Part shown: positions 44,170-54,077 of the stretch, in pieces
How positions within the stretch are numbered: the first letter of the stretch is position 1
Layout of the letters: each line of letters starts with the position of its first letter
Assembly (NCBI RefSeq): GCF_003574445.1
Contig: NZ_KZ984550.1
Location: 310,001 to 374,000 of the forward strand
Direction: 5' to 3'
Source: Streptomyces sp. YIM 130001
GTDB taxonomy: Bacteria > Actinomycetota > Actinomycetes > Streptomycetales > Streptomycetaceae
DNA length: 64,000 bases
The notes under the pieces: generated by a model
Seen by the model: only the letters and a program-made list of their open reading frames with translations
What the model was told of the DNA's origin: nothing
Database searches by the model: none
Program-made: the position numbers and the translations under genes

Positions 44170-46587
44170 TCAGCTGCCCGAGGGGCCCACTTGGAGCGTG
44201 ATCGTCTCGCCGCTGCGCGGCTCCTTCACGATCTCGATCCTGGTGTTGGTGTCAGCGACCTTCACACTTCCCGCGGGGTTCGACGGGTCGTAGTACGAGA
44301 CCCAGTGACCGTCGTCGAAGACGGACACTCCCTCCTTGCCGGGGACCTTCGTCGGCACGCCGTCGTTGTGCAGCGTGAAGCCGTCGGTGCGGTGCCGGCT
44401 GAACGGAACGTCGTAGGCCTGGATCCGGTTGCGCATCAGCGAACCGTCCGCCCACTTCTCGGCCTTCGGATGGGCGTCGACGGGCAGCACGAGCCCCTCA
44501 CCGGGGTGCTGGCTCGTGTTGTTGTCCGACTGCGAGGTGTCCCACTGCCAGATCATCAGGCCGTTCTGGTAAGGGAAGTGCTCCACCCAGTTCGGCCGGT
44601 CCGTCGCCCAACCGAAGTTGTACGGGCCGGACTTGAGGGTCTTGTCGTAACTCACGTACTGACGGTTCTCGGCGATGTAGTACTGCGGGTAGTCCTTGGA
44701 GAAGGACTCGCCGACGCGGCTGAAGCCCTTCGCCTCCCAGCCGTTGTCGTCCTCTTCGGCGCCGTCCGCGAAGAGTTCCTCGCCGTCGGCGGTGATGCTG
44801 ATCTCGTCCGCCGTGAATCCGCGCTCCGCCAGGCCCCCGTCGGTCTGGTACCGGAAGCGAAGGTCGACCTTCTTGCCCGCGTACTCGTCCAGCGGGAAGA
44901 CCAGCTTCTTGTACTTCTCCGAGACACCGGTCAGGCCCGGCTTGTCGCCGCCGTCGCGCGGAATGGCCTGGCCGTCCGCGGTGCCGTCCAGCGGGGTGTA
45001 GCTCGCGCCGCCGTCGGTGGAGGCCTCGGCGTAGAGGAAGTCGTAGTTCTCCTCGATGGACCACCAGCCCGAAAGGTCGAGACTGGCCTCGGACTTGCCC
45101 GTGAGGTCGACGCTGCGGGTCAGGGTGTTCTTGAGGTCGTTGCCCTGGCCGCTCCACCACTGCTTCGTGCCCTCGGCGGGCTTGGTGATGGTGGTCTTCA
45201 CCGACTTCTCGGGCAGCTCGACCACGAGACCCTGTTTGTTCTTGGTGTTGTACTCCGCGAGCCCCAGCTTGTGCGTGGACTTCGTCGCGGCCTTCGCCGT
45301 GTCGTAGTCGAGCCAGCCGAGCTGCAGCTTGTCCCAGGCGGTCATGTCGCCGGGCAGGTCGCCGATCGCGTCCTTGCCCCGGCCGAGCCACGATCCGGAC
45401 GACATCAGGGTCCAGAACGAGGTGGAGTTCTCGCCGCCGTCGGTGTCGTAGTGGTCCGGCAGACCCAGGTCGTGGCCGTACTCGTGGGCGTAGACCCCGA
45501 GTCCGCCGTTCTCCGGCTGCATCGTGTAGTCGCCGACCCAGATGTCGGAGTCACCGATCTCGGTGCCGCCCGCCGGGTTCGCCTCGGGGCCGGTCTTGCC
45601 CGCGTCGGTGCCGTACGCGTACCAGCGGTGCGCCCACAGGGCGTTCTCACCCTCGGCCCCGCCTCCGGCGGACTCGTCCTCACCGGCGTGCACGATCTGG
45701 AAGTGGTCGATGTAGCCGTCCGGCTCGTTGAACTCGCCGTCGCCGTCGAAGTCGTTGCGGTCCCACTTGTCGTACTCGGCGAGCTGCGCCTTGATCTCGG
45801 CGTCCGTCTTGCCGGCCGCCTTCTGGCCCTCGGCCCAGGCGGTCACGCCGTCGCGGACCGCGTCCCAGACGTTGGGGCAGTTGGTGTCGCCGCAGTAATT
45901 GGACCCGTAACGGGCCTCGTTCCAGTCGACCTTGACCCAGTCCGAGACCTCGCCGTCCACCGAGTAGCGGCCCGAGGACTGCTTCTCGTAGTACTTCTTC
46001 ACGGACTCCTTCTTCTTGTCCGTGGAGAAGTAGAGGTCCTGGAAGTGCTGCCGGTCGAAGTCCTCTTGCCAGTCCGTGGAGTTGTCGTCCTTGCGGTCCG
46101 GCTCCGCGATGGTGTTGTGCAGCGGGCCGGGCTCGCCGCCGTACTTCTTCACCGGCTCCTCGGGCCCGTCCGGGCCGTCCGGGTCGTACATGGTCTCGTC
46201 GTCGACCTTGTCCCCGAACTCGACCAGGATGGTGAAGATCTTGTCCGTCTTCTCACGGCCGAGCTCGACGTACTTGCCGTCGTCCAGCTTGACCACGTTC
46301 GATCCGCCGCGCTTCTTGACCTCTCCGTCGCCGGATATGACCTCGCGCAGTGCGTCCTCGCGCAGTTGGGCCTGGCGGTCGCTGAACGGGCCCTTGAGGT
46401 CGTGCTCCCCGTGTCCCTTCGCGGACGCCGGGTCGCGGCGCTCCACTCCGGGTGCCTCCGCGGACCGGTCGTCCGCCTGCGCGGTCGCATACGCCGAGGC
46501 GGTGGCGCCCGTCGCGGCGAGCGCCGCGAGCACGGCGACCGTGCGCATCGACCGGCGGTGTCTGCCGGTACCTGGCTCTCTCTTCAC
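44170..46587 (-). CDS. Secreted M6-family (immune inhibitor A-like) metalloprotease
   Basis: 805 residues from GTG 46587, with GGGAGG nine bases upstream. The signal peptide (RRSMRTVAVLAALAATGATASAYA) is followed by a propeptide of about 60 residues, then the M6 domain with EKTDKIFTILVEFGD, SVKKYYEKQSSGRYSVDGEVSDWVKV, GYIDHFQIVHAGEDESAGGG and the zinc motif GVYAHEYGHDLGLPDHYDT. C-terminal beta-domains follow, including the VAP/immunoglobulin-like ENYDFLYAEASTDGGASYTPL module. Many Asp residues suggest calcium sites (DFDGDGEFNEPDGYI). It is an extracellular zinc endopeptidase, plausibly for nutrient acquisition or morphological development. Family relatives degrade host or neighbour proteins. 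Confidence 0.93.
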   Translation of the reverse strand: MKREPGTGRHRRSMRTVAVLAALAATGATASAYATAQADDRSAEAPGVERRDPASAKGHGEHDLKGPFSDRQAQLREDALREVISGDGEVKKRGGSNVVKLDDGKYVELGREKTDKIFTILVEFGDKVDDETMYDPDGPDGPEEPVKKYGGEPGPLHNTIAEPDRKDDNSTDWQEDFDRQHFQDLYFSTDKKKESVKKYYEKQSSGRYSVDGEVSDWVKVDWNEARYGSNYCGDTNCPNVWDAVRDGVTAWAEGQKAAGKTDAEIKAQLAEYDKWDRNDFDGDGEFNEPDGYIDHFQIVHAGEDESAGGGAEGENALWAHRWYAYGTDAGKTGPEANPAGGTEIGDSDIWVGDYTMQPENGGLGVYAHEYGHDLGLPDHYDTDGGENSTSFWTLMSSGSWLGRGKDAIGDLPGDMTAWDKLQLGWLDYDTAKAATKSTHKLGLAEYNTKNKQGLVVELPEKSVKTTITKPAEGTKQWWSGQGNDLKNTLTRSVDLTGKSEASLDLSGWWSIEENYDFLYAEASTDGGASYTPLDGTADGQAIPRDGGDKPGLTGVSEKYKKLVFPLDEYAGKKVDLRFRYQTDGGLAERGFTADEISITADGEELFADGAEEDDNGWEAKGFSRVGESFSKDYPQYYIAENRQYVSYDKTLKSGPYNFGWATDRPNWVEHFPYQNGLMIWQWDTSQSDNNTSQHPGEGLVLPVDAHPKAEKWADGSLMRNRIQAYDVPFSRHRTDGFTLHNDGVPTKVPGKEGVSVFDDGHWVSYYDPSNPAGSVKVADTNTRIEIVKEPRSGETITLQVGPSGS

Positions 46588-47024
46588 TTGGCATGTCCTC
46601 CCCCGCGGCCGCGCCTGCGGATGGAGGTGGATGTAGGGGGATGTGCGGAATCCGCGCGCCTGACCGCGTCACAAGTGACGACATTCGACCGGAGTTACGG
46701 AAGAAAAGACAGACCTTGACTTGAACCCGCCAAGTGCGTTACGCGGATGAGGAGTTGCGGTATCCGGACGGCGGGCGGCGCGTACGTCTCGGGTGCTGGA
46801 ACGAGGAATGAACCTGTGCGCCCCCCGTGCACCGGCGCCGTGGGTTAGGTCACGCTTACTTCAGCTTCCTGGCGGGAATCCAGCGGACTAGAGTCAGTTG
46901 ACATGCTGACGGTCCGACCCGGGTTCCGGTCCGCACCAGGACGGGATCCGTCCGGTCCGTGCGGTCGACAGGCTCCGCAGTGCAGTTCACCCCCGTAACC
47001 GCTGTTCCGAGGACGGATTACGCC
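46588..47024. other. 437-base divergent promoter region with palindromes
   Basis: Between the protease and a small membrane protein gene. CGTCAC-AA-GTGACG is a perfect 14-base palindrome at 46667-46680 and ACTTG-N7-CAAGT at 46719-46735 is a second. TAGAGT at 46889-46894 may be a -10 box for the rightward gene. No coding sequence is recognised. Confidence 0.5.
46667..46680. promoter_or_regulatory. Palindrome upstream of the metalloprotease gene
   Basis: CGTCACAAGTGACG is fully symmetric apart from its AA centre and lies 80 bases before the protease start. It could be a dimeric regulator site. The protein is unknown. Confidence 0.4.
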
Positions 47025-47291
47025 ATGCCTCGTCCGACTGCCGCACAGCTCGCTCTCGGCTCCGCCACCGTGGTCTTGTCGACACTCGCCATGCTGCTGC
47101 TCTCCGGAGCGACTTCGGCTCTCGGGGCCGCGGTCGCGGCCGTTGCGGGTCTCGGGCTCGGGCTGCTGGTCGCGGTCACCGTGCCGGCCCGGCAGCGGGC
47201 CGTGCCGCGCACGGTCCCGCAGCAGACCGTCGTCGCCTCCCCCGTCTCCGCCCCGGCCGAGACGGAGCGGGTCTCGGCGCTGCGCCACTGA
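47025..47291 (+). CDS. Small two-TM membrane protein
   Basis: 88 residues from ATG 47025, with GAGGA upstream; the frame extends to 46959 but that start has no ribosome-binding site. Two hydrophobic segments, ALGSATVVLSTLAMLLLSGA and ALGAAVAAVAGLGLGLLVAVTV, separated by a short turn, with a hydrophilic C-terminus rich in Pro, Val and Ala. No domain is recognised. It is followed at once by a strong bidirectional terminator shared with the convergent RDD gene. Confidence 0.72.
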   Translation: MPRPTAAQLALGSATVVLSTLAMLLLSGATSALGAAVAAVAGLGLGLLVAVTVPARQRAVPRTVPQQTVVASPVSAPAETERVSALRH

Positions 47292-47296
47292 CACGC

Positions 47297-47333
47297 CGAA
47301 CGGCGGGCCGTGAGTGCCACGGCCCGCCGTTCG
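47297..47333. terminator. Bidirectional terminator
   Basis: CGAACGGCGGGCCGTG (47297-47312) and CACGGCCCGCCGTTCG (47318-47333) form a perfect 16-bp stem with a five-base loop. It lies six bases after the small membrane protein stop and 34 bases beyond the RDD gene stop. Confidence 0.9.
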
Positions 47334-47366
47334 TGTGCGCCGGCTGCGCTTATCCGGTGTGCGTGC

Positions 47367-48062
47367 TCAAGGGACCGTCACCACCACTGTCTTGGCCGCC
47401 TTGTCGTGCAGACCCTGCTTGTACGGCTTGTCGAAGAAGCTCCAGCCGCCACAGATCACGGTCCAGATGCAGGCGCAGCAGAACGCGAACGGCAGCCACA
47501 GGACCGCGGCGCGGATCAGCGCCGTCTGCAGGGTCGGGGTCGCCCCGTCGTTCAGGTTCGCGACCCGCAGTCCCATCCACTTCTTGCCCAGGGTCTGGCC
47601 GGTCCTGGAGATCATCACCGCGTCGTAGCCCATGTACAGGACCGCGGCGAGCAGCGACTGGCCGAACGACGTCCCGTAGTTGACTTCGTCGGGGTCCGTG
47701 TCGAAACGGACGCCGCCGAAGAGCAGCGACAGCAGGTAGACCACGATCGCGACCATGAGCATGTCGATGATCCTGGCGAGGACGCGCTTGCCGCTGTCCG
47801 CGAGCGGGGGCATACCGGCGAGTGGGTCGCCGCCGCCTCCGCCGTAGGGGTCGCCTCCGTACGGAGGAGGTGTGCCGTACGGGCCGCCGCCTCCCGGGGG
47901 AGGTGGACCGCCCGCGCCCGGCGGGGGGCCGTACGCGCTGCTTCCGCCGCCCGGGGCGTCGTAGGGGGAGCCGCCGCCGGGACCACCGGTGGGCGGTTGC
48001 TTCTTGAACGGGTCGTCGTCCGGCGGTTGGCCCGCGCCGGGGGGCGGCGGTTCACTACTCAT
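47367..48062 (-). CDS. RDD-family membrane protein
   Basis: 231 residues from ATG 48062. The first 95 residues are Pro/Gly-rich and low-complexity (runs of PPG, GGGG and YG). The RDD domain begins at KRVLARIIDMLMVAIVVYLLSLLFGG, with the signature Arg and Asp residues. Further TM segments lie in LLAAVLYMGYDAVMISRTGQTLGKKWMGLRVANLNDG and LIRAAVLWLPFAFCCACIWTVICGGWSFFD. It closes with the PYKQGLHDKAAKTVVV motif shared with the RDD protein at 50108-51748. RDD proteins are small membrane proteins, some implicated in Na+/H+ exchange, most unknown. Confidence 0.88.
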   Translation of the reverse strand: MSSEPPPPGAGQPPDDDPFKKQPPTGGPGGGSPYDAPGGGSSAYGPPPGAGGPPPPGGGGPYGTPPPYGGDPYGGGGGDPLAGMPPLADSGKRVLARIIDMLMVAIVVYLLSLLFGGVRFDTDPDEVNYGTSFGQSLLAAVLYMGYDAVMISRTGQTLGKKWMGLRVANLNDGATPTLQTALIRAAVLWLPFAFCCACIWTVICGGWSFFDKPYKQGLHDKAAKTVVVTVP

Positions 48063-48207
48063 GCGTCGAGTCGAACGCGGGGCCGGGGACGGCGCATCCG
48101 GGTGGGGGCCATTCGGGGTTGGGCCAGGGCCGGGCACCGGGAGGTGACGGGGTGCGGCGCAGTGCGGACGGAAGCGGTGTCGGCCTCCGTGCGCCGCGTG
48201 GCACGAC

Positions 48208-49899
<1,692 letters not shown>

Positions 49900-50107
49900 G
49901 TCGGACAAGCGTGAGATGTCGATGACAACGTTCAGGTAACTTCCTGACGATCTACCGCACGATCCGCCGCAGGATCCGGTAAAAGATCTCCGGCGAAGTG
50001 GACCCCGCGTGCGTCAGACGGAGCTGTGGCGCGGACGGATGCTGGACGTCAAGTGGCCGAGCACGCGCGGCACTTGACGGAGAAAGGGCGCTCGGCGCCT
50101 TCGCGGA

Positions 50108-51748
50108 TCAGCCGCGGTCCGGGCCGAGGACGAACGTCCGCGCGGCCTTGTCGTGCAGGCACTGCCGCCACGGCCGGTCGAACACGCACCACAGCACGCC
50201 GACGACTCCGACGACCAGCACCCCCGGCACGATGTACACCAGCCACCGACGCAGCGCCGCACCGAAACCGGGCGGCTCGTGCGCCTCGATGTCACGGACC
50301 TGGAGCCCGAGCAGCTTCTTGCCGAGGGTCCGCCCCCACTTGGCCGTGGGCAGCGCCTCGTAGAGGACACCGAAGACGAGCAGTACGGCGAGCACGATGC
50401 CGAGGTACAGCGAGGTGGTGCCGTCGATCAGCCAGACCGTGACGGTCTCGCCGGACATCTTCGCCGCCTGCACCTTGCCGTCGATGTGGTCCGACACCTT
50501 GGTGACGAAGGGCAGCGCCGCGGCTCCGGTGACGGCTGCCAGGACGACGGTGTCGACGAGCCGCGCGAGGAGGCGCCGCCCGAGACCGGAGGGACGGGCC
50601 GAGGCCTGGGCCTGTGCGGCCGCCAGGAAGGGGTCGTTGGCCGGCGGCTTGAACGGCGTGACCGGCTGATCCGCCGACCCTGCGGCCGCGGGCTGGGCGG
50701 ACTGGGCCTGGGCCTGGGGTGTCTGCGCCAGTTGGTGTACCTGCTGCGCCCAGGAGGCGGAGCCTCCGCCGGGGCCCGGGGTGACCGGTGAACCGGCCTG
50801 GGGGGCTGCGGCGGCTTGCGGGTAGCCGTAGGCGGCGGGGGTGGCGGGAGCGGGCGCCGGGGCCGCGGGCGCCGGGGCAGGGGCAGGGGCAGGGGCAGGG
50901 GCGGGTGCAGGCGACGCGGCGGCAGGACCCGACGTACCGGCCGACGCGGAACCGCCCGCCGCGGGGCTGGAGTTGGCCGCGCCTCCGGGCAGCGCCCGGA
51001 TCGTCATCGTGCCCTCGGTCGCCGGCGCGGGAGGCGAGGACGGAGCAGAGGCGGGCGTAGAAGCAGCGGCCTCGTCCTCCGGGCGCCCGTCGCCGGCCTT
51101 CGCACCTCCGCGCCGCACCCGGCGCACCATCACCGTGTCCTCGGCGGGCTTCTGCTCCGGCACCCGCGCGGCGGTGTCGGTGGAGAGCGACCGGATCGCC
51201 ATCGTCCCGTCCGGACGCCCACCCTCGTCCGAAGCGCCGGACGGCGTACTGGCCGCATCCGAAGGGGTGGCGGCGGAGGGGGCGGTTGACGCACCGGAGG
51301 CGGCCGCCGCCGCGGCGTCCTCGGGCTGCGCGGACCCGCCGTCGGGCGCGGAACCACGAGGATCGGGCCCACCCGGCACCCGCGGCGTACGCCCCGACCC
51401 CCAGGACACCCGCCGGTCGGCCTCACTGCCGAAGCCCGCCTGCCGGTTGGTGTCCGCCTGCCAGGCAGAGGCCGGTTCGGGACGGGAGCCGTGCAACTCC
51501 GCCTGGTCCTGCGGCTCCTCGTCGAAGAAGACGGGGCCGGTCTCGTCCACGGGGCCGCCGTGCGCGGGAGGTTGAGCTGCCGCGGCGGGCGGCGTCGGCA
51601 TGGCCTCGCCCTCCGACGGGGCGGGCCGACTGGTGCCGGGCACCCATGCGACGCCGTTCCAGTACCGGACATAGCCCGGAATAGAGGGATCCGGATAGAA
51701 CCCTGCCTTGGGGCTGCTGTCGCCGGGTGCCGGAGTTGGGGCGCTCAT
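50108..51748 (-). CDS. DUF2510 plus RDD-domain membrane protein
   Basis: 546 residues from ATG 51748. Residues 15-45 form a DUF2510 motif (AGFYPDPSIPGYVRYWNGVAWVPGT), a short WxxxG-type module usually cytosolic in actinobacterial membrane proteins. A disordered Ala/Pro/Gly/Ser linker of about 330 residues follows, with a run of APAPAP and two copies of an EGTMTIRALPGG-like and DGTMAIRSLSTD motif. The RDD domain (GLGRRLLARLVDTVVLAAVTGAAALPFV, then KWGRTLGKKLLGLQVRDIEAHEPPG) closes with WRQCLHDKAARTFV, matching the end of the RDD protein on the other side of choA. Function unknown. Confidence 0.88.
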   Translation of the reverse strand: MSAPTPAPGDSSPKAGFYPDPSIPGYVRYWNGVAWVPGTSRPAPSEGEAMPTPPAAAAQPPAHGGPVDETGPVFFDEEPQDQAELHGSRPEPASAWQADTNRQAGFGSEADRRVSWGSGRTPRVPGGPDPRGSAPDGGSAQPEDAAAAAASGASTAPSAATPSDAASTPSGASDEGGRPDGTMAIRSLSTDTAARVPEQKPAEDTVMVRRVRRGGAKAGDGRPEDEAAASTPASAPSSPPAPATEGTMTIRALPGGAANSSPAAGGSASAGTSGPAAASPAPAPAPAPAPAPAPAAPAPAPATPAAYGYPQAAAAPQAGSPVTPGPGGGSASWAQQVHQLAQTPQAQAQSAQPAAAGSADQPVTPFKPPANDPFLAAAQAQASARPSGLGRRLLARLVDTVVLAAVTGAAALPFVTKVSDHIDGKVQAAKMSGETVTVWLIDGTTSLYLGIVLAVLLVFGVLYEALPTAKWGRTLGKKLLGLQVRDIEAHEPPGFGAALRRWLVYIVPGVLVVGVVGVLWCVFDRPWRQCLHDKAARTFVLGPDRG

Positions 51749-52280
51749 GGTCCGTCGTCCCGTATCTGCTCGGGGGTCTGTGGAGGGTCCACATTTATCA
51801 GACCCACGCTCGACTCCGGGCCGGTCCCACTGTTCCGTCCACTTTCCGGTCACGTTCCTTCCGCTTCTGCGGGCGGAGCCGGTCACAGTACAAGGGCGGC
51901 TGCTGAGACGGGAGTTGAGGAGCGCCACCCGTGCGGTACGCGGACCCGGGCCCCACGGGGACATCGCGCGGAACACCACGCGGGAACACGGCCACACGAT
52001 TCGGGAAGAAGCACAGCAGACCGGCCGGGAAGCGGCGAAAGGAGAACGGTGGACGACGGCGAAGGGCCGGGCAGGCGCCCGACGGCCTCCGGGACGCGGG
52101 CGCGAGGCGACGGGATGCCGGCGGGCGGGAGCAGCGCAAGGGCCGGAATCCGGGAGTGGACGGGTCTCGGGGAGGCCCTCAGAAAAAAACTCCGGAAGTC
52201 GCGTAATGGATGGTGAGGACCGCGCTCTCTTCGGTTGCGGGCCTGCCGAAGGGCCCTGTCGCCGAGAGGAGCGCATCGAG
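51749..52280. other. 532-base intergenic region upstream of ssgG
   Basis: Open frames cross it, but none has family similarity, a ribosome-binding site or Streptomyces codon pattern I would trust. An A-run (GAAAAAAACTCC around 52182-52193) close to the ssgG start is unusual for this genome and may be part of a developmental promoter. No repeat or hairpin stands out. Confidence 0.4.
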
Positions 52281-52754
52281 ATGAACACCGTCGTGGAACG
52301 CGAGCTGGAACTCAACCTGGTCCTGTCGCCGGAGCGGAGCATCCCCGTACCGGCCCGGCTGCTCTACCGTGCCGACGATCCGTACGCCGTGCACATCACC
52401 TTTCACATCGGCTCCGAGCAGCCCGTGAACTGGACGTTCGCCCGTGAACTCCTGGTCGAGGGCGTCTTCAGGCCGTGCGGCCACGGGGATGTGCGGATCT
52501 GGCCGACGAAGGTGGACGGCCGCAGCGTCGTCCTGATGGCCCTGACCTCGCCGGACGGTGACGCCCTGCTGGAGGCCCCGGCCGCGATCGTCTCGGCCTG
52601 GCTGGAGCGAACCCTGCGCGTGGTGCCGCCGGGCACCGAGCAGGACCGGCTCAGCCTCGACGAAGGGCTGGCCGATCTGCTCACCCCTACCCCGGCCGAC
52701 GACCTGTGGCTGCAGAACCCGTGGCCGTCCGACGAGTCCAAGGACACCGACTGA
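52281..52754 (+). CDS. ssgG: SsgA-like sporulation protein, probably SsgG
   Basis: 157 residues from ATG 52281, with GAGAGGA ten bases upstream. The SsgA-like fold is shown by ELNLVLSPERSIPVPARLLYRADDPYAVHITFHIGSEQPVNWTFARELLVEGVF, then GHGDVRIWPTK and SPDGDALLEAPAAIVSAWLERTLRVVPPGTE. SALP proteins are confined to sporulating actinomycetes and position septa or control spore-wall synthesis. Neighbours fit SCO2924 (ssgG) of S. coelicolor by order, hence the symbol; the paralog number cannot be settled by sequence alone. It has a C-terminal extension of about 20 residues beyond SsgB. Expression in aerial hyphae is expected. Confidence 0.85.
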   Translation: MNTVVERELELNLVLSPERSIPVPARLLYRADDPYAVHITFHIGSEQPVNWTFARELLVEGVFRPCGHGDVRIWPTKVDGRSVVLMALTSPDGDALLEAPAAIVSAWLERTLRVVPPGTEQDRLSLDEGLADLLTPTPADDLWLQNPWPSDESKDTD

Positions 52755-52891
52755 CCGGGTGCGGCCGAGATGGGCCGGCCGGCACGAGGGCCCCGTTCGC
52801 GGCTGGTGGGGGTCCCCGCCGGCCGTCCAGCGCGCGCCCGGGCACCGTACACACTGTTTTCACAACACTCGTTGGTCATAGAATTTGCCGT

Positions 52892-53533
52892 ATGACCGCT
52901 GAGGAATCCACATTCGCGGCGCTGGGCATGCTGGGCGATCCGCTGCGCCGCCGGCTCTACGAGTGCGTTGCCGCAGACCCGGGCGAGGTCGGGCGGGACG
53001 CGGCCGCGGAGGCGACGGGGATCTCGCGGTCGCTCGCCGCGTTCCACCTGGACAAACTGGTGGAGGCCGGGTTGCTGACCACCTCCTTCCGACGGCTCTC
53101 CGGACGCACGGGCCCGGGTGCGGGCCGCCCGGCCAAGATGTACCGGCGGGCCGACGGCGAGCACTCCGTCTCCGTACCGCCGCGCTCGTACGACGCCGTG
53201 GGCCGGCTGCTCGCCCAGGTGGTGGAGAACGGCGGACTCGACCGGGAACTGCAGGCCGCGGCGCACGCGGCGGGCGCCGCGGATCCGGACGCGTCGGCCG
53301 AGGATCTGATCGCGGTACTGCGGGCCCGCGGCTACGAACCCTTCTTCGACGGGAAGACGCTGCGCCTGAACAACTGCCCCTACCGCGGCCTCGCCGACGA
53401 GTTCCCGGCGCTGATCTGCGGCATGAACCTGGCGCTGATCGAAGGGCTCGCGAACAGCGAGTGGTCACCGGCCATGGACCCGTGTCCCGGCGGCTGTTGC
53501 GTGGCCCTGGACTCTAAAAATAAAAATCATTGA
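52892..53533 (+). CDS. ArsR-like winged-helix regulator with C-terminal Cys cluster
   Basis: 213 residues from ATG 52892. Residues 8-90 are an ArsR/SufR-type winged helix (LGDPLRRRLYECVAADPGEVGRDAAAEATGISRSLAAFHLDKLVEAGLL, then GRPAKMYRR). The C-terminal part has C162 (NNCPYRGL), C176 (ALICGMNLALIEGLA) and C198, C202 and C203 (DPCPGGCCV). This is the pattern of SufR-like regulators that ligate an iron-sulfur cluster or zinc. It could therefore be a redox or iron-sulfur sensor. The DUF3291 gene starts 31 bases later from what looks like its own leaderless promoter. The last codons are unusually AT-rich (encoding SKNKNH). Confidence 0.85.
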   Translation: MTAEESTFAALGMLGDPLRRRLYECVAADPGEVGRDAAAEATGISRSLAAFHLDKLVEAGLLTTSFRRLSGRTGPGAGRPAKMYRRADGEHSVSVPPRSYDAVGRLLAQVVENGGLDRELQAAAHAAGAADPDASAEDLIAVLRARGYEPFFDGKTLRLNNCPYRGLADEFPALICGMNLALIEGLANSEWSPAMDPCPGGCCVALDSKNKNH

Positions 53534-53558
53534 CGATAGAAGGCGCCCAGGCCATGCT
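53530..53558 (+). promoter_or_regulatory. Promoter candidate for the DUF3291 gene
   Basis: TTGACG (53530-53535) and CATGCT (53553-53558) with a 17-base spacer precede the ATG at 53565 by six bases, so transcription would begin at or next to the start codon. The -35 overlaps the end of the regulator gene in an AT-rich patch. Confidence 0.5.
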
Positions 53559-53564
53559 GACCCC

Positions 53565-54056
53565 ATGACTGGTTTCCACCTGGCCCAGGTCAACGTCGGC
53601 CGCATCGTCGCCCCGCTGGACAGCCCCGAGCTCGCCGGTTTCGTGGACCGGCTCCCCGAGATCAACGAACTCGCCGAGCGCAGCCCCGGATTCGTCTGGC
53701 GCATGGTCGACGACGAGGGCAACGACGCAACGAGCCTGCGCCCCGCGGAGGATGACGACCTGTTTCTGATCAACTGCTCGGTATGGGAGTCGGTCGAGAC
53801 CCTGCGCGCCTTCACCTACGAGACCGGTCATCTGCGCGTACTCAGTCGGCGGCGCGAATGGTTCCGGCGCATGGTGGAGCCGCATCAGGCGCTGTGGTGG
53901 GTCCCGGCCGGCCACCGCCCGTCGATCGCCGAGGCGCTGGAGCGGGTCTCGCTGGTGCGCGAGCACGGCCCCGGGCCGGACGCCTTCACCTTCCGTACGC
54001 CGCACCCGGCGCCCGACGGGGCCGGGGAGGCCGCCGACGCAGGGCGAGCGGGCTGA
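53565..54056 (+). CDS. DUF3291 family protein
   Basis: 163 residues from ATG 53565. The family pattern is FHLAQVNVGRIVAPLDSPELAGFVDRLPEINELAERSPGFVWRMVDDEGNDATS, then NCSVWESVETLRAFTYETGHLRVLSRRREWF and ALWWVPAGHRPSIAEALERV. The fold is predicted to be ferredoxin-like, related to ABM-type monooxygenase-like proteins, but no catalytic residues are established. No ribosome-binding site is present at the expected place, which fits a leaderless mRNA. Pairing with the Cys-cluster regulator suggests an oxidative or iron-linked role; that is inference. Confidence 0.85.
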   Translation: MTGFHLAQVNVGRIVAPLDSPELAGFVDRLPEINELAERSPGFVWRMVDDEGNDATSLRPAEDDDLFLINCSVWESVETLRAFTYETGHLRVLSRRREWFRRMVEPHQALWWVPAGHRPSIAEALERVSLVREHGPGPDAFTFRTPHPAPDGAGEAADAGRAG

Positions 54057-54077
54057 GACCGCCGCCGCTCGGCCGGT

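Noticed and set aside
44191-46719. An 842-codon Val/Leu-rich frame opposite the M6 protease
   Set aside because: The zinc motif HEYGHDLGLPD and signal peptide lie on the other strand. This frame is the usual complement of a GC-rich gene.
51749-52280. Possible genes in the long gap before ssgG
   Set aside because: Several frames are open, but none has a plausible start, motif or hydrophobic pattern, so none is reported as a gene.
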